A stretch of DNA of 64,000 bases from CAVVGZ01 sp963747965 (lineage in GTDB: Bacteria > Chloroflexota > Anaerolineae > Anaerolineales > Anaerolineaceae), in contig CAVVGZ010000007.1 of the NCBI GenBank assembly GCA_963747965.1, forward strand, positions 1,054,001-1,118,000, given 5' to 3'. Every line of letters starts with the position of its first letter. Positions within the stretch are counted from its first letter, which is position 1. Positions 59,127-64,000 of the stretch are shown here, piece by piece. A model generated the notes under the pieces. The model searched no databases and was not told the origin of the DNA. It was given only the letters and a program-made list of their open reading frames with translations. Both the position numbers and the translations under genes were made by a program.

Positions 59127-59945
59127 ATGGGCCGGCAACTTACAATTGCGTGTGTACAAAATATCTCAAAAATGGCTGACGTGAAAGCTAACCTGGAGAA
59201 AATAAATAAATTAACAGGAGAAGCTGCCAGAATGGGAGCTGAATTTGTTGTTTTTTCCGAGCTTGCTTTGACAGGTTATAACCAGGATCTTCTGGGGGAT
59301 AACCTGGTTAAACTAGCATTCACGGTTGAAGATGAACCAATACGTAAATTGGCAAATATTGCGCGTGGGCATAACGTCACTTTAGCGGTTGGTTTTATTG
59401 AACGTCGAATCATACCAGGTGTTGTATATAATTCGATCGTGGTAATTGATAATGATGGAACAATTTTAGATACTTATGCGAAAAACCACTTATTTTTCAA
59501 GGAACATGTGAATTTTCGTGAAGGCCCGGAGATAAAAGTAATAAAAACAAGATATGGGATAATTGGACCGATGATTTGCATGGATGGTGCATATCCAGAG
59601 CTAGCGCGGATTCTATGTATGATGGGGGCAGAATTGTTGATTGATCCATCGGCATGGATCAAGGAGGATGAGGATCTTTGGCCGTTAACGTTACAATCGC
59701 GAGCGCTTGATAACATAGTCTTCGTTGTAGGAGTAAATCATTCTGGAGTTGAGGGCAATATACATTACATTGGACAAAGCATGGTTGTCGATCCTCGGGG
59801 CCATATTATTAGTAGTCTGGACGCTGATGAAGGAATATTGATCACAACAATTGACCTCGATGACGTTATTACTGCCCGTCATCGGGCACCTCGTTTTATG
59901 CTTCGTAGGCCCGAGTTATATGGGCGAATCTTGGATGCTTATTAA
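59127..59945 (+). CDS. Carbon-nitrogen hydrolase (nitrilase superfamily)
   Basis: An intact 272-residue amidase-type nitrilase. The catalytic triad is visible: Glu in FVVFSELALTGYNQDLLGD, Lys in LDTYAKNHLFFKEHVNFREG and Cys in IIGPMICMDGAYPELARILC. ILITTIDLDDVITARHR is the usual C-terminal strand. TAAGGAG lies 6 bases before ATG 59127. Relatives hydrolyse N-carbamoyl amino acids, omega-amides or other linear amides. Here it may finish ureide breakdown by releasing ammonia from oxamate or a carbamoyl product. Substrate is inferred from position only. Confidence 0.83.
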   Translation: MGRQLTIACVQNISKMADVKANLEKINKLTGEAARMGAEFVVFSELALTGYNQDLLGDNLVKLAFTVEDEPIRKLANIARGHNVTLAVGFIERRIIPGVVYNSIVVIDNDGTILDTYAKNHLFFKEHVNFREGPEIKVIKTRYGIIGPMICMDGAYPELARILCMMGAELLIDPSAWIKEDEDLWPLTLQSRALDNIVFVVGVNHSGVEGNIHYIGQSMVVDPRGHIISSLDADEGILITTIDLDDVITARHRAPRFMLRRPELYGRILDAY

Positions 59946-60256
59946 ACGCAAGACCGATCGGCGTTTGCGAGTTTGATTGAATATCTTTAGTACGGGGAGA
60001 GTAATGAAAATGAATCGGACAACAATCCTCTCTTCGAACATAACGGATATTGGTAAATTCCCACTCTCTCGGATATGCAAAGGCTAGTTGATGCGCGAAT
60101 GGTGTAAGAAACAGCTGACCTTTTTTTGGTTTACTCGATGTGGATTATACGGTCTTTATGACACATTTTACAGATGGATGCAAATTCCGGTGCAATCGCA
60201 CATCCCCCCAAAAGTGATCGCGGTAGAACTGCCAGTTACCCAACAGCCCCCGCACA

Positions 60257-60290
60257 AATCCCGGCGTGCAGATTTCCCGCACCGGGCTTT
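60257..60290 (-). ncRNA. Group II intron domain V
   Basis: On the minus strand a 34-base hairpin starts with the AGC triad followed by CCGGTGC, a GGGAAATCT loop region and GCACGCCGGG. The CG pair between GCA and CCGGG forms the 2-base bulge that is diagnostic of domain V. A domain VI-like hairpin and the 3' splice site follow within about 40 bases. Confidence 0.75.
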
Positions 60291-60445
60291 TCAGTAGTAC
60301 TCGCTTCCGCAAGACTTTCATGCCATCATCGGGCCCTTACCCGTCCTATATTTATGTTGGGGCGTCCAACTATACGTGGTTTCACTATTCCGAAAATGTT
60401 CGATCAGTTGCTGTGAACCCGGCCCAATTGAAACTGTGTCGTTGA

Positions 60446-61654
60446 CTACGATGATTCAGGTATCTTCAACAACAACCCGATGGCTTCATAATAGAATTGT
60501 TGCAGACTGGGATAATTACCAATTACTCCGTAGTAATTATAGTACCCACGAAGTTTGGCATTCAACCGTTTGAACAACTCGGATAATCTTATATGTCGGT
60601 TTTCTCGGCACCATTCATTGAAGCTGATTTAGCGAGCTTCCTCAGTCTCTTGCGGGCTGTGCCTTTCTTTATTTGCGGTTTCCCGGCTCGGTCTTTTCCC
60701 CAGCGAAACTCAAATCCTAGAAAGTCAAAACTGGTCTTTCCTGGCAAGTTTGTCGCACTGAATGGAATTATCCGCGTTTTCTCTGCTGACAATTCCAGTC
60801 CAAACTTCCCCAGGCGTTTTCCCAATACTTCATAAAAACGTTGGACATCTTCCTGTTTCTCGAACGCACAGACAAAATCATCCGCAAACCGGATCAGGCA
60901 CGCTTCTCCGCTACAATGCGGCTTTACGACCTTCTCAAACCACAAATCCAGTGCATAGTGCAGGTACACATTGGCTAGGATGGGCGAAACTATCCCGCCC
61001 TGTGGCGTTCCCGTCTCCGGGTGCAACACTTTTCCGTCTGTGTCCAGCACGCCTGCCTTCAGCCACTTCTCGATAAGCCACAGCAGCGCTTTGTCGTCTA
61101 TCCGCTCTGCCAGCATCTTGAGCAACCACTCATGGTCAATTTTGTCGAAGAAACCTTTTATATCCGCTTCAACCACGTAGTTATACTTCCCAAATTGCAG
61201 CTTGATACGTCAATTTATCCACTGCATCAAGGCTCCAACATTCGGGCGATATCCATAAGCTACATCCCAGAAAGTCTTGCTCATAGATTGCTTCCAGAAT
61301 GCGTTTGACGCCTATTTGCAGTAGCTTATCTTGGGTGGCCGGTATCCCCAACGGGCGGAACTTGCCATTCCCTTTCGGAATGTACCGCCTTCGGACGAGT
61401 TTGGCTCGGTATCGCTTCTGTTTCAGGTCTTCCACCAATTCGTGGACATTCTCTTCAAGGTTTTGCTCATAGTCTTCCGCACTCACCCGATCTACGCCAT
61501 AGGCGGCGTCCTTCCGGATGTGCCGCCAACTGTCCTTGAGCATTCCCTCGTTGAGCATCCCATACAGATTGCGAAACCGATAGCCCGGCTGGCTTTCAGC
61601 CTTTTCCGCTATCGCTTGCAGTGAGGTTTGCACGCTTACTTCCCGACCCTGCAT
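60446..61654 (-). CDS. ltrA: Group II intron reverse transcriptase/maturase (frameshifted)
   Basis: The intron-encoded protein, about 400 residues. RT domain words are KDAAYGVDRVSAEDYEQNL, RRRYIPKGNGKFRPLGIPAT, VVEADIKGFFDKIDHEWLL, TGTPQGGIVSPILANVYLHY and the catalytic RFADDFV (Y-A-D-D replaced by F-A-D-D). Two compensating shifts lie near 61200-61270 and another near 61178. A shift near 60605 leads to the maturase (domain X) piece FNEWCRENRHIRLSELFKRL and LRGYYNYYGVIGNYPSLQQF. No H-N-H endonuclease domain follows, so it is an En-minus type. The protein splices the intron RNA and drives retrohoming. With several breaks it may be inactive or only mis-sequenced. Confidence 0.8.
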
Positions 61655-62396
61655 GTTCGGCTTGTGTTTTCCTTTGCAAGCTGCGTACTTCTGTCAGCCC
61701 CTTCCCCATGTGAACGGCTTTCCCGTTCTCAGAGTACTATGGGCTGATCTGACTCCCGATAGTCTATCGGCCTCCCTACTTGTTGTTTCGGTTTGGCTTA
61801 CCTGTTTGGCTTCCGCGGATTACCTATCCCTAGCAAGTCAGGCTTCTCAGGAACCATGCGGGTCTCCCAAGTTCTCGACGTTTCTCTCGACACATGCCAC
61901 GCTCTAATGTCGACCCCGGCAGACCTTCGGAGATACTCACCAATTCGCATCTCTCTAGTGTTGGCTTCTGGATCGCAAACCATCGCCATCTGCATTAGGA
62001 CGGTTATCACCGTCCGCCGACATAACGGGGCTGTATCAAGCTTCAGGAAGTGCGGTCTTCCCTGTGGCCTATGTCGTTCCCTGTGTACGCTTCAAAGATG
62101 TTGTTCGGCAGCTGATGCCAGAAGTTTGTGTCCCTGCTTTCCAGGCTCATTGGGTTCACTGACATCTTTCCTCCAATGCCAAGGTTTTCTCTCTCCGACG
62201 GTAACTCCTTTAACCGGCTAAACTACCTCCTTCATCCCTGCAACACTCGGTATAAATGGCTGGTTAGGCCTTGTTTACCAGGGACTTTCACCCTGGAAGA
62301 AACGCCAAGCTTTACTTGGCGCACTGCGATTTGCTCCGGAATCACTGTGCGCTTTGCTCTGGATTGTGCACCATAGTGCCCATTTTGTGCAGGTAT

Positions 62397-62500
62397 TGCA
62401 CAAAATTCAGCAAATTTTGTCCATATTGTCCATAGTTTCCACCCAGTGTTACCGGCATTACCCCAGAATTACCCCAAATTTTACCCACAGGAAAGACGAC
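62397..62500 (+). repeat. Dispersed repeat copy B
   Basis: ATTTTGTCCATATTGTCCAT and the following units keep the 9-base step seen at 29429-29563 (GTCCATATT, GTCCATAGT, TTCCACCCA), then GTGTTACCGG against GTATCACCGG, and end in CCCACAGGAAAGACGACTCA against TGCAGGAAAGGCAACTCA in copy A. Same orientation. Between the group II intron and the secreted-protein gene. Confidence 0.68.
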
Positions 62501-62614
62501 TCAAATTAGTGGATAAGATGCTTCTTGTCTTCGAATATTCAAAATACAGCTGCCATGAAGTACTTCTTTGAGAAAAATATCACAATACCAATCCATTCCA
62601 TTTGCCCCCGTTTA

Positions 62615-62648
62615 CACCAACAGGCGGAGGAATCTCCGCCTGTTGGTG
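62615..62648 (-). terminator. Strong hairpin terminator of the secreted Ig-like protein gene
   Basis: A perfect 15-base stem, CACCAACAGGCGGAG at 62615-62629 with CTCCGCCTGTTGGTG at 62634-62648, has a 4-base loop. It is located 38 bases past the stop codon of the minus-strand gene. The downstream run on that strand is not a pure T-tract; on the plus strand TTCCTT follows. It is probably a bidirectional terminator. Confidence 0.7.
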
Positions 62649-62685
62649 TTCCTTCATGACAGACCTTTCGGGTGTAAAGGTCCTT

Positions 62686-64000
62686 TTATCTGGGTTTATA
62701 AACCGTAACGCTGGTATTCGCGGCTGCTGTAGGGTCATACACATAACCGGGCAATGTGACATCGCTGACGCTCAGCGTCAGGTTGGATACGGTCTTGGCA
62801 ATATTGCTGCGTTTTATGGTACATTTTCCGTTCGCATCTGTTGTGCAGGTGACTTTTACGCCATCACTCCATACCAGCAAAACAGTAGCTCCCGGAAGTG
62901 GGCTGCCGCTGCCATCAAGAATGCTGATGATAACTTCTGCATTCCATTTGCCAATCCTGCCAGTAGATGTGGTCTGGCTCAAACTTCCAACATTTATCAC
63001 CGTTAAAGTTTGGGAATTGCTCACTTTAACATTGATGCTGCAGCTGGTGGTCTGCCCGGCGCTGTCGGTGGCAATCGTGGTGAGGACATAATCTCCATTG
63101 GTGTAGCCGGTGGAATCCCAGGTAATTGACCAGCCGTCTGAGCCGTCCGTGTCTACCCCGATGGATATGCCGTTGATGAAGAACTCCACCCGGGCAACTG
63201 ATTTGTCATCCATAGCGTTGGCGGTAAATGTGACCATTTTTCCAATCACCGTATCCCCATCAGCAGATCCGGTAATTTCGACTGTCGGTGGATTGTCCGT
63301 TTCAGGTGTTTGTTTATAGGCAGGATCGTTTGTCGTGACTGTTAATTGGGTAAAAGATGTGGTGCCGTTAATGCTTAGCAAACCATAAGCCCCATCAACC
63401 AGCATCGCATTGTAAGCCTTTGTCAACACGACCTGGCCACCCAATGTGACCGTCACCACATTACCCAAAAGTGTCACACCCAGTTTATATTCCGACCCGC
63501 TGAGCAGCGCCTGGGTTGTATAGGCATCCACCACCCAGCCATGGCGCTCGGTGTAATGGCCGATAACAATCTGGCCGGTACTGACAGACAGTGACGCATA
63601 TTTAAAATCAGTGGGACTGTACTGGTCAAAAACGATCCCGCCTGTACCCGCTGCCTGCAGGGTTGTTTCCAACTGAAGCTTGTAAGCGGGGTTAATCTCC
63701 AGCTGTGACAGGCTCACCGCTGCGACCTCTTTGCCAGTTGCCATTCCTAGGTATTTTCCTCCACTGATTTGCCAGCTACCAACATCAGGCTGCAGCAGTT
63801 CGCTTACGTTGTTAAAGTCATCTGTCTGACTCAATGTAATCTCGGCGGGCAGTACCTGCACGGCGACGTTATCGATGCGGCCCTTGGCATTGTTTGTCCC
63901 GATTCCTACCATTCCTTCATTGAGCATATGCGTGAATCCGTCAACATCTGTGCGTGGTGAAAAGGTGTAGGTGAAGAGCGCCTTGTTATCAATCATTAAG
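62686..64000 (-). CDS. Secreted multidomain protein with Ig-like domains, C-terminal part
   Basis: The frame is open to the end of the window, so the N terminus lies beyond it. Domain one (about 200 residues) is a LamG/DUF1080-like beta-sandwich with DDFNNVSELLQPDVGSWQIS and YKLQLETTLQAAGTGGIVFD. An Ig-like domain follows: DNPPTVEITGSADGDTVIG, SVARVEFFINGISIGVDTDG and YVLTTIATDSAGQTTSCSIN. The last domain, AEVIISILDGSGSPLPGATV to TTDANGKCTIKRSN, resembles carboxypeptidase-regulatory or invasin-type modules. No sorting tail is seen. It is probably an extracellular glycan-binding or protease-associated protein. The earlier Met at 63996 is internal. Confidence 0.75.
   Translation of the reverse strand, partial: LMIDNKALFTYTFSPRTDVDGFTHMLNEGMVGIGTNNAKGRIDNVAVQVLPAEITLSQTDDFNNVSELLQPDVGSWQISGGKYLGMATGKEVAAVSLSQLEINPAYKLQLETTLQAAGTGGIVFDQYSPTDFKYASLSVSTGQIVIGHYTERHGWVVDAYTTQALLSGSEYKLGVTLLGNVVTVTLGGQVVLTKAYNAMLVDGAYGLLSINGTTSFTQLTVTTNDPAYKQTPETDNPPTVEITGSADGDTVIGKMVTFTANAMDDKSVARVEFFINGISIGVDTDGSDGWSITWDSTGYTNGDYVLTTIATDSAGQTTSCSINVKVSNSQTLTVINVGSLSQTTSTGRIGKWNAEVIISILDGSGSPLPGATVLLVWSDGVKVTCTTDANGKCTIKRSNIAKTVSNLTLSVSDVTLPGYVYDPTAAANTSVTVYKPR

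Larger units (their letters stand above)
60217..62324 (-). mobile_element. Group II intron with reverse transcriptase
   Basis: On the minus strand the element begins GTGCGCCAAG at 62324, a good 5' splice site (GUGCG), and ends near 60217 with CTACCGCGAT, a normal AY 3' end. Its 5' part contains the conserved CCAGGGTGAAAGTCCCTGG stem. Length is about 2.1 kb. The reverse transcriptase is encoded in the 3' half and a domain V hairpin lies at 60257-60290. The element interrupts an inverted repeat (see findings). Boundaries are from motif reading and are accurate to a few bases at best. Confidence 0.8.

Overview
The window looks like part of a Chloroflexota (Anaerolineae-type) chromosome, probably from a metagenome assembly. 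This is inferred from gene content: lipoprotein binding proteins with Ala/Pro/Glu linkers, long secreted proteins with a Gly/Cys plus hydrophobic tail, and radical-SAM/PqqD peptide clusters. No rRNA or tRNA was seen to confirm it. The reading frames carry more than 40 apparent single-base indels. In most cases the family motifs on either side of the break are intact, so these genes are annotated as CDS with frameshifts. 'Pseudogene' is kept for fragments that also lack whole ends or domains.

Bases 1-12741 (+) are an exopolysaccharide/glycan locus: glycosyltransferases, an O-antigen-ligase-like polymerase, a polysaccharide deacetylase, a CapK/PaaK-like adenylate-forming enzyme, a methyltransferase, a VanZ-like protein, the initiating sugar-phosphate transferase, and a nucleotide-sugar pathway (membrane NAD-binding protein, LegB-like dehydratase, nucleotidyltransferase, DegT aminotransferase). 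Bases 12812-20682 (+) form a RiPP (modified peptide) cluster: nucleotidyltransferase, two PqqD-like recognition proteins, two radical SAM/SPASM enzymes, a short precursor, an HprK-like kinase, an S26-like peptidase with an ER-type His base, and an ABC exporter. A BY-kinase (Wzc-like) closes this strand. Bases 22619-29175 hold a convergent membrane glycosyltransferase, a DinB protein, a secreted SGNH/CBM11-like protein, a small conserved protein and an intact radical SAM enzyme.

Bases 30447-59945 (+) are a ureide (allantoin-type) nitrogen-catabolic island. It has a GntR regulator, a KARI-like reductase without the KARI catalytic Lys and second metal-site Glu residues, two transcarbamoylases, EtfBA with a FAD oxidoreductase, a divergent carbamate-kinase-like protein plus a broken copy, a fused double substrate-binding protein, a sugar/nucleoside-type ABC transporter, a LIV-type ABC transporter, a degenerate two-component pair, a flavin reductase, an Asp/Glu/hydantoin racemase, AllB allantoinase, a CodA-like deaminase, AllE ureidoglycine aminohydrolase, an overlapping active/inactive amidohydrolase pair and a nitrilase-family amidase. 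The simplest model is uptake of ureides, racemisation, ring opening, aminohydrolysis, oxidation, and recovery of carbamoyl phosphate as ATP. Allantoate amidohydrolase and a standard ureidoglycolate dehydrogenase are not seen.

The right end holds a GlyA-GcvT fragment joined to an IS30 transposase tail, a group II intron on the minus strand that splits an inverted repeat, a repeat with 9-base periodicity also found near 29.4 kb, and the C-terminal part of a secreted Ig-like protein on the minus strand.
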